IMG/VR virus record: IMGVR_UViG_3300043431_000731
Coordinates: 1 to 23,152 of that record
Origin: a virus
Direction: 5' to 3' (one strand)
DNA: 23,152 nt
Every line of letters begins with the position of its first letter. Position 1 is the stretch's first letter. The translations under genes and the position numbers were made by a program. The notes under the pieces were generated by a model. It was not told where the DNA came from. It worked only from the letters and a program-made list of their open reading frames with translations, and ran no database searches. Shown here piece after piece: positions 8,184 through 15,747 of this stretch.

Positions 8184-9578
8184 TTACACTGCTGAGTTCC
8201 ACATAAGGGTACTGAAACTGCAATTTTTAAACGTAAGTTCCTTTGCGGCTCTAGAGCCTACCTCAGTGTTTTTCACATTCACACACTGGAGTTTATCAAA
8301 GGTAACGTGAGCTTTTTTACCAGCTACTGTGCCAAAGGTCAAGGCAAATGCGAAGTAACCTTCTAGCATACCGCCCTCTGTCACGTTTGTATCAGGTTGC
8401 AGAACAGCCTGAATGTCATCTTCCAAGATGGTAATCATAACATCAGGAGTCATGGCAAGTTTCTCAAACCCAGTCTGACAGGAGTTATGCACACGTTCCC
8501 AAGAAAACCCGAAGAAGGCATTAGCAGTAATCTTGCTAAAACAAAAGTTCTTGACCTTGTTATCAACGTAGAAAGGAGTAGGCAAATCTGCATTACCTGA
8601 AGTGCTCAAGGCAACGCCTAGGTATTTCTTACTTCCATAGACTTCAAGCTGCGCCTGAGTGACATTCCGTAGACTCAGAGTTGGCATGACCTCGGTTTTC
8701 TGAACCCCGTAATCTGGTTCGATTTTCACAATTTCATCAGGGAATACCTCTGGACTTGCTGCCCAGTCCGCAGGAATAGATTTCATGTTCCACTTGAGCT
8801 TGACTCGTTTGTCAATCTCTAGCTCCAAATCCATAACCGCATTGCCGTCGAAACCCTTGTAGATTTTCTCAACAGTGTTGTCATCAGAAGAAACCGCAGT
8901 GACAAGAACCGTTGCCTTGGTTGTAGACGTCGTCTCGTTAGACACCTTGACCAGAGAAGACCCGTCTGAACCTGAGAATGTTACCGCTGCACCAGTGGAG
9001 CTAAACAAGACTGCCTGTGGGAAGTCCTCAATGTCAGCTGTACCGTTTGGAATACCAAGTGAAGGCAACAGTGTAGAACATCCTACGTTCATCACACGGT
9101 CAGTGAAATCCGTACGAGTGTCTCGAGAAAATTCACTACCTGCGTACTCCAGAGTATCACTTGAGATTTCTGTATCATACGTTGGCTCAAAGCAGGCTAG
9201 ACCATTAGTAGCGGCGATACCAGACAAGGTTAATACAGTAACCGTTGCACCTGATAGAATCACCCCAGAGCCAGAAGTCCCCCCTGTAATCGCAACAACA
9301 GACATTAGAGGGTTGACATCAATTGTTCCTATGGCATTAACTGCACCTGTGAAAATCCCAGAGACAGTTCCTGTGAAGGTTGTCGTAGACGCAGTACCTG
9401 TCAGAATCCCTGTACCAACTACACCACCTGACAGAGTAACACGAGTGGTAAATGTACCCTCGACAGCCGCAGACAACGTACCTGTCACACTCGCTGTACC
9501 TAATTTAGCAGGGATACCTTCCACTGCCTGAGCGGCAATCATAATGCCTCTCGCTTTTTTACTATAAGACTTAGCCAT
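8184..9578 (-). CDS. Major tail tube protein with Gly/Thr/Val-rich insertion
   Basis: A 464-residue protein located, as lambda gpV is, between the neck genes and the tail chaperones. The N-terminus (KKARGIMIAAQ-VEGIPA) and the later EPTYDTEISSDTLEYAG-SREDTRTDF-like stretch match the usual opening of long-tailed phage tube proteins. Between them, residues about 26-126 are low-complexity and rich in Gly, Thr, Ser and Val, with recurring TGT/SG-V patterns that suggest a beta-rich insert. Rings of this protein would stack to form the tail tube, and the insert could project from it. The start overlaps the preceding small gene by 8 bases and has a TTGGAGA site. A short GC-rich 4-base-pair hairpin follows the stop but lacks a T-run, so I do not call a terminator. 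Confidence 0.8.
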   Translation of the reverse strand: MAKSYSKKARGIMIAAQAVEGIPAKLGTASVTGTLSAAVEGTFTTRVTLSGGVVGTGILTGTASTTTFTGTVSGIFTGAVNAIGTIDVNPLMSVVAITGGTSGSGVILSGATVTVLTLSGIAATNGLACFEPTYDTEISSDTLEYAGSEFSRDTRTDFTDRVMNVGCSTLLPSLGIPNGTADIEDFPQAVLFSSTGAAVTFSGSDGSSLVKVSNETTSTTKATVLVTAVSSDDNTVEKIYKGFDGNAVMDLELEIDKRVKLKWNMKSIPADWAASPEVFPDEIVKIEPDYGVQKTEVMPTLSLRNVTQAQLEVYGSKKYLGVALSTSGNADLPTPFYVDNKVKNFCFSKITANAFFGFSWERVHNSCQTGFEKLAMTPDVMITILEDDIQAVLQPDTNVTEGGMLEGYFAFALTFGTVAGKKAHVTFDKLQCVNVKNTEVGSRAAKELTFKNCSFSTLMWNSAV

Positions 9579-9762
9579 TGGTTTTCTCCAAAGAAGGTTG
9601 TTTCATAGGTTGTTGTTTCGCAGGTGCAGAAACTGTCTCAGCCATTGGAACACCGCAGGGAGAACTTACCACAGGCACACCTGCGGCTCTCTCCCTCTCC
9701 CGTTGTTTCGCTGCGTTCTCAGTCTGAACCTGCATGAAGGTTTTTGTATCAAGGCTTGTCAT
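9571..9762 (-). CDS. Small hypothetical protein upstream of the tail tube gene
   Basis: A 63-residue protein, MTSLDTKTF at its start, with a helical, Arg/Glu-rich middle (KQRERERAAG) and a Pro/Gln/Lys-rich end. I chose the start at 9762 because GGAG lies 6 bases upstream; the ATG at 9774, four codons earlier, has no clear site. It overlaps the tube gene by 8 bases, so the two are probably translated together. It directly follows the hairpin at 9793-9821. I do not recognise it. Its coupling to the tube gene hints at a role in tail assembly, but that is only an inference. Confidence 0.6.
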   Translation of the reverse strand: MTSLDTKTFMQVQTENAAKQRERERAAGVPVVSSPCGVPMAETVSAPAKQQPMKQPSLEKTNG

Positions 9763-9792
9763 AGATGTCTCCATGATTGTTGTTAAAGAAAG

Positions 9793-9821
9793 TTTGCATA
9801 GCTTAGAGTCAGCTATGCAAA
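9793..9821 (-). terminator. Perfect 11-bp hairpin between neck genes and tail tube genes
   Basis: TTTGCATAGCT and AGCTATGCAAA form a perfect 11-base-pair stem around a 7-base loop, inside the 64-base gap between two genes. On the minus strand it is followed by ACTTTCTTTAAC, a broken T-run. The stem has moderate GC content. It could be a leaky terminator, an RNase processing site or a 3' protecting stem that lets tube-protein mRNA differ in amount from neck mRNA. A protein-binding operator is also possible because the inverted repeat is perfect. Confidence 0.6.
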
Positions 9822-9826
9822 GAATA

Positions 9827-10255
9827 TCACACTTGTGAACTTTGAACCCTTGGGGAGTCTATTTGCCAATAGTCCACCCACCAGATTCTTCCATTTGCAA
9901 TGCCCTTCTTGCCTCCCTTGTCCATGAAAGTGGCTGTGTAATCTGCATCAGGAATGACAGATACAGGAATCCAATTGTTCACAATGTTGTACAGAGAAGA
10001 CCAGAAGGCTGGGAAGTCCTCAAGGCTGCAAGTGTATTGGAGGTAGAAGATAAACGCAAGGTCTTGGGAGAGCTTGATGCAAGAGTCTGAAGACGAACCA
10101 TCTGACAGGTCGCCTTGAGATTCTACGGAATGATAACCAACCTGCACTCTCCCTTCCTCGTCCTTATTCGCAATCGAGGGTTCTTTTCCAGAGTCCATAG
10201 CTGCACGGATTCCCTCAGCAACCAGAGTGTCTACAAGGTCTGTCAGGTCAAACAT
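9827..10255 (-). CDS. Putative tail terminator protein
   Basis: A 142-residue protein placed where lambda gpU lies, just before the tail tube gene. It opens with a helix (DLTDLVDTLVAEGIRAAMD), then alternating strands, and ends with a WWVDYWQIDSP motif similar to the strand that closes many tail terminator proteins. Such proteins cap the finished tail tube and provide the face that docks to the head. The start overlaps the previous gene by 8 bases and has only a weak AGG site, so coupling to the upstream gene is likely. Family assignment rests mainly on position and size. Confidence 0.55.
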   Translation of the reverse strand: MFDLTDLVDTLVAEGIRAAMDSGKEPSIANKDEEGRVQVGYHSVESQGDLSDGSSSDSCIKLSQDLAFIFYLQYTCSLEDFPAFWSSLYNIVNNWIPVSVIPDADYTATFMDKGGKKGIANGRIWWVDYWQIDSPRVQSSQV

Positions 10256-10616
10256 ACGCTTTACCTATATAGTTAGCTCTCAGGATACTCCAGCCAGTCA
10301 TGTCTGGTTTAGGGCTATCTGAGATAATGAAGGAATAAGTGTAACTCTTGTCTTTGCAGGAACACAGGTCGCCTTCTGCAATGTGCCAGAAAACCTCGTC
10401 CACAGATTTGACCATGAAATCAAAATACGCTTCCTCTGTGATTGTTCCTGCATTATGTGCTTCTACATGGAACATATCGAAGTTTGGTACAGAAGGGATG
10501 GAGAAGGCAGGGAATGGCAGACCGAGAGGGTCAGGGTTGATACGTTCAGGGAAGTCCAGGTATGTTCCTGCAATCTGCAAGGCAAAGTCCTTGGGTTCAA
10601 AGTCTAGGTTCAGCAT
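10248..10616 (-). CDS. Putative head-tail joining protein (FII-like candidate)
   Basis: A 122-residue protein with an AAGGAA site. Its C-terminal half (AEGDLCSCKDKSYTYSFI, then DMTGWSILRANYIG) has the beta-barrel-like layout of lambda gpFII, in which a GD-turn is followed by a strand and a late hydrophobic strand. Lambda gpFII joins the connector to the tail. The order here (after the gpZ-like gene rather than before it) differs from lambda, so the identity is uncertain. It could equally be an unrelated neck protein. Confidence 0.45.
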   Translation of the reverse strand: MLNLDFEPKDFALQIAGTYLDFPERINPDPLGLPFPAFSIPSVPNFDMFHVEAHNAGTITEEAYFDFMVKSVDEVFWHIAEGDLCSCKDKSYTYSFIISDSPKPDMTGWSILRANYIGKAYV

Positions 10617-10618
10617 GG

Positions 10619-11290
10619 TTATTTCCTTACCCGAAGGGACAGAGATTTGTAAAAGTCTTTCTCGAACTTCTCGAAAACCCGAGACTCCTTGAGGACATCT
10701 TGGAGTTCATGGCTGTGCAGAAGCCGCACGAGTGATGCTCCATAGAGTTTATGTATCGGTTGACGGACACCGCCTGACCAGGTTGCTTTCTGGCTACGCT
10801 CAAAGACTGCGGAGGAGAATCTCCCTTTCTGTCCTGTATGCAGGAAGCCTTTGTGCTTATAACCTGTTCTGCCTTGCACTGTTCTCCAGCCATCAGACTT
10901 GCGGAGTTTAAACTGTGTCACAGTCTGGGTGATGGGGGTAGGGCGTGAGATAAATCCCTTGCCTCCGCCTTGTCCACCACCGCGTGTGACCTTGAGCCGA
11001 GAGTTCCCGACTGTCAGTCGTATTTGTTTCATAGGGTACTTAGAGAGAGAAACTGCCTCAAAACGATACGTCAGGCTGGCACTGGAAAACTTTGCCCCTT
11101 TGGTCTGGAACTTCCTAGTAGCTAGTTTACTAGGGTCTCCAGGATACCAGAAGTTCTTTCTGACGGTTTCTGCAATTTCTCTATCTAAATCTCCGATTGC
11201 TTTCTTTAGCGAGTTAGAGAGAGCGACAGACATGAAATCATTGAAGGAAGCTCCGAAGGCTTCAAAATCTCTATCTGTCGCTCTGCTCAT
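10619..11290 (-). CDS. Putative tail completion protein (gpZ / HK97 gp10-like)
   Basis: A 223-residue basic protein that starts 3 bases after the capsid gene stop. It has an N-terminal helix (FMSVALSNSLKKAIGDLDREIAETVRK), then a Gly-rich loop (GGGQGGGKGF), then GFLHTG-KGRFSSAVFER and RQPIHKLYGASLV. This GR-x-x-x-x-F-R ... R-x-PI-x-x-LYG-x-S pattern is typical of minor tail protein Z and related neck proteins. These act where the finished tail joins the head and help DNA pass into the tail. I see no strong ribosome binding site, so translation may be coupled to the capsid gene. Confidence 0.65.
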   Translation of the reverse strand: MSRATDRDFEAFGASFNDFMSVALSNSLKKAIGDLDREIAETVRKNFWYPGDPSKLATRKFQTKGAKFSSASLTYRFEAVSLSKYPMKQIRLTVGNSRLKVTRGGGQGGGKGFISRPTPITQTVTQFKLRKSDGWRTVQGRTGYKHKGFLHTGQKGRFSSAVFERSQKATWSGGVRQPIHKLYGASLVRLLHSHELQDVLKESRVFEKFEKDFYKSLSLRVRK

Positions 11291-11293
11291 GGT

Positions 11294-12352
11294 TTACACC
11301 GCCCCAGTGCGGACGCCGAAGGTGGAGTCAATCTTGGTGTGTGCCATTAAAGGTGCAGACTGCAACATGATTTGTGGATTCGCAGGGTCTTCACTCATCC
11401 AGTTACGCATGAAGTACTCCATGCCCATGTAGTTCGCATTAGCGTCTTCGATAGAGGCAAAGCACTGAAAACCGTAACTTGCATCTGGGATACCGATTAC
11501 CGCGTCAGTTGGTACATACAACGTCTCTACACCGTCTAAACCAATATAGGTGTCAGTGTAGGTATAGATTGGAATACCAGTTCCCAAGAAAGTACCACGG
11601 AAAGTCACCCCGCCCATACCTTTAGGAGTCGCAACCTGAAAGTACGGGCTGTTTTCCATAGTTGGTAGATGCAGAGAAGGCAGATTCACCATGTTGGTAT
11701 ACTTGGTGTCTTTTTTCAGATATCTCCAAGCTGCGTTACCCATCACGATTTTTTTAATCGGTGCAGATTTTGGCAAGTTAATCCAGTCTTCTAGGTCATC
11801 CCAAGGACTGACAGATGTATTTCCAGCAAGCCACCGTGCAGTGGTTAAAAGGGTCTTGGTGTTATTAGCATCTCGACCAAAGGAAATCGTTGCATCCGCT
11901 GGAAGAATACCTGCACCTGCCATAGAGTAGCTGTCAGCAAGCAACAACCCAGTTGCCATGATTTCCAGACTTCTACGAAACCGAGTGATTAATAAAGCCG
12001 CCTTGTCTACCATAGTGGCTGCGTAGTTTTCCGCAGGGTTCAGGGGTTTGCTCATAGGCTGTCCAGCTCTACGAGTACGGACATGATTCGGTAGAATCAA
12101 CTCCTTGTCTTTGATATACCCAGGTTTGAAACTCTCTGTTTGATAACCCTTGGAGGTTCTTGCAACTCCTGGAAGCCGCGCAGATTGGAACACAGAGATA
12201 CGTTTATCTGCTTCGATTTTATCAAAGTAGATTCTGTCTTCATCCGTGATATGTTGCGCAGAGAAGTTCAAGGACATGAAAGGCTGAAAATCTAGGTTTC
12301 CTTCCTGTAATATTCCAGTAATCTCTGCATGAGTGTAAAAGTTTAGGGACAT
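11294..12352 (-). CDS. Major capsid protein, gpE family
   Basis: A 352-residue protein close in length to lambda gpE (341). I set the start at 12352 (MSLNFYTHAEITGIL), which has AAGGAG 8 bases upstream; the longer frame from 12394 overlaps the decoration gene and has no site. Family-like features include the N-terminal FQPF, an IYFDKIEADKR stretch with the invariant-looking FD, and FKPGYIKDKELI. The C-terminal part has YGFQCFASIEDANANYMGMEYFMRNW and DPANPQIMLQSAPL, typical of the end of this family. It forms the icosahedral shell. The preceding genes supply decoration protein, scaffold and protease. Confidence 0.9.
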   Translation of the reverse strand: MSLNFYTHAEITGILQEGNLDFQPFMSLNFSAQHITDEDRIYFDKIEADKRISVFQSARLPGVARTSKGYQTESFKPGYIKDKELILPNHVRTRRAGQPMSKPLNPAENYAATMVDKAALLITRFRRSLEIMATGLLLADSYSMAGAGILPADATISFGRDANNTKTLLTTARWLAGNTSVSPWDDLEDWINLPKSAPIKKIVMGNAAWRYLKKDTKYTNMVNLPSLHLPTMENSPYFQVATPKGMGGVTFRGTFLGTGIPIYTYTDTYIGLDGVETLYVPTDAVIGIPDASYGFQCFASIEDANANYMGMEYFMRNWMSEDPANPQIMLQSAPLMAHTKIDSTFGVRTGAV

Positions 12353-12362
12353 GGGTTTCTCC

Positions 12363-12764
12363 TTAGAAGCCAGCAGTGTTGAAGATAACATCAATCTCTG
12401 TCATGTCGAAACAAGCTTGTTTCTTCGCGTCTGAGTCGATGGTTGTAGGGTTGGCAGCCTGAATGATTGCCCAGTTGATTGCACCGTTGTAGACTTTCGC
12501 CTCGGTGTAAACCGCAATCAAGGTATCAGTGGCTTTAATAGGCAAGCCTAGTTGTTCGATAAAACCTGAACCGTGCATAGGTACAGTCAGACCGATAATC
12601 ACATCCGCACCTGATGTTGCAGGGATGATTTTTTTATCTGCATTCCGTTTCATAGGCGTAAACGCAGGGATGACCGCGACATTGGCTAGAGCCAACATGG
12701 TTTTGGTTTCTACGTCTACACTAGCAAGACTAGTTTCTGGTAGAAAGGTGGCTTCTAAAAACAT
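12363..12764 (-). CDS. Head decoration protein, gpD family
   Basis: A 133-residue protein immediately before the capsid gene, with a strong GGAGG site. Typical gpD-like features are the VIPAFTPMKRN start of the domain, IIGLTVPMHG, a central TDTLIAVYTEAKVYNGAINW strand pair and the C-terminal QACFDMTEIDVIF. Such proteins form trimers that clamp the expanded capsid and stabilise it against the pressure of packaged DNA. Confidence 0.85.
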   Translation of the reverse strand: MFLEATFLPETSLASVDVETKTMLALANVAVIPAFTPMKRNADKKIIPATSGADVIIGLTVPMHGSGFIEQLGLPIKATDTLIAVYTEAKVYNGAINWAIIQAANPTTIDSDAKKQACFDMTEIDVIFNTAGF

Positions 12765-12766
12765 AA

Positions 12767-13168
12767 TTATTTACCTCCAGTGGCTTTGTTGTAAGCAGCA
12801 AGTACGTCTGCAACGCGGTTTGCCGATTCTTGTTCCTCTGCGGATAACACAGTGGGTTGTAACCCTGAGTTTGCAGAGATACCTGCACCAGCGAACTTCG
12901 CAACGTGCTTCATTGTAGTCAAGGCAGATGCAATGGTTGGGCTATCTGCAAGAATGCCTGCAACAGTGGCTGCATCCATACGCAAGGTAGGTGCAGTAGA
13001 TAGCAGGGCTGTGAACTCAGTTTTCTGTGCAGCAAGTGCAGAGGCAACAGCAGTTTCAGCGGTACTACCAGATGCTACAGTTGCCTGCAAATCTGCAATG
13101 GTAGCTTCCAGTGTTATTTTCTCTACCTCTAGAGATGCAATCAAGGCTAAGGCTTCATCAAGGGACAT
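12767..13168 (-). CDS. Nested scaffold protein (Nu3-like), internal start
   Basis: An in-frame ATG at codon 289 of the protease gene is preceded by AAAGGAGG, the strongest ribosome binding site of the operon, 5 bases away. It would give a 133-residue protein (MSLDEALALIASLEVEKITLE...) consisting of a coiled coil and a short tail, close to the size of lambda Nu3. Such a product would assemble with the capsid protein and be removed by the protease. The independent start is an inference from the binding site and the family precedent. Confidence 0.8.
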   Translation of the reverse strand: MSLDEALALIASLEVEKITLEATIADLQATVASGSTAETAVASALAAQKTEFTALLSTAPTLRMDAATVAGILADSPTIASALTTMKHVAKFAGAGISANSGLQPTVLSAEEQESANRVADVLAAYNKATGGK

Positions 13169-14032
13169 AAGTCCTCCTTTCTGGGTTGGTTTAGGATTTA
13201 GGGATAACTTCAGGGCTTCATCGAAGCCAGATACGATATTGTCTACAAGACCAAGTTCCTGACCAGTTACTGCCATGAACTCAGAACCCTTCATAGATTT
13301 AATCTGGTCTACAGACAGTCCTCTGCTCATCGAGACGTCATTATTGAACGCAGTATCCATCGTGTCAAGGAGACCTTGAATTTTATTTGTCACTTGCTCT
13401 GTCAAGGGCGAGTGAGAATCTCCAAGTGCCTTTTCAGACTTGCTACGGAAAATCGTATAAGTTTTTCCCTCTGCGGCATCTTTTGCAGATGTATCAACGT
13501 GTACCATCAGAACCCCGATTGAACCAATGATAGAGGTCTCCGTGGCGAAGGTCTCACTGCAAGCTGCAAAGATTCCATAGGCAGCAGAGCAAGCCATGCC
13601 GTCGACGTAGGCAGAGGTTTTGATGCCAGAATCCGCAAGTTTACGGATTTTATCTGTGAGGGAGAAGAGACCTGCTGCTTCACCTCCTGGAGAGTCAATG
13701 TTGAATACAATCTGAGAGAAGCCCTGAGCCACGGCAGAATCAATCTGAGCCGCAATGCTTTGATAGGAGGTCATGCCACTGGCAGCAGCGGCAGACTTTG
13801 AAACAAGGGAATCAAAGACCTCGATGACACCGATTTTCGGAGAGGTCTGGATTCCAGCGGACATAGAATCCCCTCTGTATGCCACAAGACTTCCTGCGGG
13901 GAGATGGTCTACGTCCTCTGGTTGCCCCAGAAACAATGGCAAGGTCACCTTCTCAGTAATGAGTCGAAGCTTATCTTCTGCCATAAGCAGACAAGCTCCT
14001 TCTAGGCGTGTTAAGAGTCTTAAATATTTCAT
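12767..14032 (-). CDS. Head maturation protease (S49 family) fused to scaffold
   Basis: A 421-residue protein whose start overlaps the portal stop as ATGA. Residues about 60-260 are a signal-peptide-peptidase A-like serine protease: NIDSPGGEAAG (111-121) forms the oxyanion region, Ser149 in GMACSAAYG is the likely nucleophile and Lys201 in SEKALGDSHSP the likely general base. GSIGVLMVHVD (170-180) is also characteristic. From about residue 289 the protein is an alanine-rich coiled coil, the scaffold. This matches lambda gpC, where the protease and the nested scaffold Nu3 share a 3' end. It trims portal, scaffold and itself during procapsid maturation. Confidence 0.9.
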   Translation of the reverse strand: MKYLRLLTRLEGACLLMAEDKLRLITEKVTLPLFLGQPEDVDHLPAGSLVAYRGDSMSAGIQTSPKIGVIEVFDSLVSKSAAAASGMTSYQSIAAQIDSAVAQGFSQIVFNIDSPGGEAAGLFSLTDKIRKLADSGIKTSAYVDGMACSAAYGIFAACSETFATETSIIGSIGVLMVHVDTSAKDAAEGKTYTIFRSKSEKALGDSHSPLTEQVTNKIQGLLDTMDTAFNNDVSMSRGLSVDQIKSMKGSEFMAVTGQELGLVDNIVSGFDEALKLSLNPKPTQKGGLMSLDEALALIASLEVEKITLEATIADLQATVASGSTAETAVASALAAQKTEFTALLSTAPTLRMDAATVAGILADSPTIASALTTMKHVAKFAGAGISANSGLQPTVLSAEEQESANRVADVLAAYNKATGGK

Positions 14033-15489
14033 GCTGGTTTCTCCGCTGGTTTAGGGGGTTTGGGTTTTGTAGAGGGTTTGGGTTTTGCCCCAGCAGGAGA
14101 TGTTCCATCTGGTGCTGCGCCTTGAGTGTCCTCGGTTGTTTTCATTTTCTCAGGGTTAGTCGTGAGAGTCAGGTCAAGTTTCTGGAACGCTTTTAGCAAC
14201 TCAATGTGTGCATCTACATCTTCAACTCCCCGTTCTGCAAGCTTGTCTTCAAAGGTTGCCAGACCTGCACGGATTTCTTCAACATCAGCCTGAACGTCTT
14301 TCAGAGGGTCTACCCATTCATTCTTAGGCAAGACGAAGCTATGCTTTGCAACGGGGAAGTTACGATTGACGTAGATGCCTCCTAGTTCCTTGAACCGCTG
14401 AACCAGAGGTTCGAGAGCAAGGTTTATGAATATCTGCTGCTGAACAATAGCAACCGCCTTCCGCATCTCGATAAGCCCTGCACGGATAGAGGAGAAGTTT
14501 ACAGAGCTGAGGTCACCAGTGAGCTGCTCATAGGTCAGCCCCAGTGCAGAAGCTATCAGTCTTATCTGTGCCTCCAAGAAAGACACAAAGTTATTCCCAA
14601 TATCTTCTGTGGTTGCGAACTTGAGCTTCTCTCCGTTACGGAAATAATGGATTCCACCTGGGAGAATCGTCTGAACCTGGGAACTCCGACCCTCCCTCTG
14701 AGGTTCTTCTGGGTCGCTCTCTGCATCCGTTGTTCCCAGAACAGGTGGCATTTCACCCTCGGTCTCCACAACCCAAGCGACAATCTGAGCCAGTTTCTGT
14801 CTCACCAGAGTAGCGTCCATGAGTTCATCTACTTCATAGAGAGGCAGAAGGACACCTGCAAGTTTTGGGATTCCTCGCCATTGCCCTGGTCTGTCACGTT
14901 GGAAGATATGCAGAACATCTGCCGCTGGAACTTCGACACGCTCTGAGTTCTGAAAATGCAGTGTGTTCCCTGGGTACTCTTTCCAGAAATGATAAGCTAG
15001 GGGTTTCCCTTCTAGGTTAAACTTAATACTCGTTCTGGTGTCTGTACTGACAGTATAGTGCAAATCCAGTTGTTCTGCCTCTAGGGTCTGCAACATCAGA
15101 GGGACTTTACACCCTGGGTTATCCCGAATAATCATTCTGGTGAAGACTTCTCCGTTTTCAAAGTAAGCACTTGCCCAGAGGCTCTGGAGGTTATACAGGT
15201 TTCCCCATCCGTCTACAGAAGGTGATTTGATAAACTCATCCCACTCTTTCTGCACGGTTTTATTGTTGAACCTAACCTTGATTCCTGCACCTATCCAGTG
15301 AGTAATGAGCTTAGTCCTTGCAGTAATCGCCAGTGCATTGTTTCTGCACAGATGATGACTCCGTCTGCGCAGGAACTCAACTTCTCTGACTGCCAGTGCA
15401 TCGGCTGTGCCATCTAGGAGACCTTTCTGCTCCATCCGAAAACCAGTCGTTGCCCCTTCAAAGGCATTCTGTTGTCTTCTAAGTGCCAT
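14029..15489 (-). CDS. Portal protein, lambda gpB family
   Basis: A 486-residue protein following a gpW-like gene, with start and stop overlapping as TAATG. Recognisable parts are the HHLCRNNALAITARTKLITHWIGAGI region near residue 40, ASAYFENGEVFTRMI, and a long hydrophobic helix region around 320-370 (FVSFLEAQIRLIASALGLTYEQLTGDLS), all typical of the portal-2 family. The C-terminus is a Lys/Pro-rich tail (PKPSTKPKPPKP) that looks disordered. Twelve copies would form the channel at one capsid vertex for packaging DNA and docking the tail. The protease gene follows with a 4-base overlap. Confidence 0.92.
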   Translation of the reverse strand: MALRRQQNAFEGATTGFRMEQKGLLDGTADALAVREVEFLRRRSHHLCRNNALAITARTKLITHWIGAGIKVRFNNKTVQKEWDEFIKSPSVDGWGNLYNLQSLWASAYFENGEVFTRMIIRDNPGCKVPLMLQTLEAEQLDLHYTVSTDTRTSIKFNLEGKPLAYHFWKEYPGNTLHFQNSERVEVPAADVLHIFQRDRPGQWRGIPKLAGVLLPLYEVDELMDATLVRQKLAQIVAWVVETEGEMPPVLGTTDAESDPEEPQREGRSSQVQTILPGGIHYFRNGEKLKFATTEDIGNNFVSFLEAQIRLIASALGLTYEQLTGDLSSVNFSSIRAGLIEMRKAVAIVQQQIFINLALEPLVQRFKELGGIYVNRNFPVAKHSFVLPKNEWVDPLKDVQADVEEIRAGLATFEDKLAERGVEDVDAHIELLKAFQKLDLTLTTNPEKMKTTEDTQGAAPDGTSPAGAKPKPSTKPKPPKPAEKPA

Positions 15490-15746
15490 TATAATTTCCT
15501 ATGTCTGGTATGACAGACAGATGAGTTTCGATAAACTACAGGAGTATCTGAAAGAGTCGCAATCTCATTTTGCAGACGTTTCCGCTCCGCCAGCAACAAA
15601 GTCTGGTTGATTTCTTGCATTGTATAATCACGTCTGGTACTCCCTGTACCTAGTGATAATCTGGAAACACGTTCGTTTCTCAGAAGAGCAGACCAAGCGG
15701 TTTCCACAGCTACTAGGTCTGCCTGTAGTTGTTCTAGGGTTGCCAT
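15489..15746 (-). CDS. Head-tail joining protein, gpW-like
   Basis: An 85-residue protein between the large terminase and portal, exactly where lambda gpW lies. Two helices (LEQLQADLVAVETAWSALLRN and QEINQTLLLAERKRLQNEIATL) flank a Ser/Thr/Gly-rich turn with TRRDYTMQE, a layout typical of gpW. The N-terminal half, in particular RNERVSRLSLGTGSTRRDYT, fits the loop of the family. It is about 15 residues longer than gpW. It would sit below the portal and help join the tail. Confidence 0.8.
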   Translation of the reverse strand: MATLEQLQADLVAVETAWSALLRNERVSRLSLGTGSTRRDYTMQEINQTLLLAERKRLQNEIATLSDTPVVYRNSSVCHTRHRKL

Positions 15747-15747
15747 A

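Noticed and set aside
8875-9531. Plus-strand open frame of 218 codons opposite the tail tube gene
   Set aside because: It mirrors the Gly/Thr/Val-rich insert as Pro/Val/Thr-rich protein, has no ribosome binding site and lies entirely within a well-supported gene.
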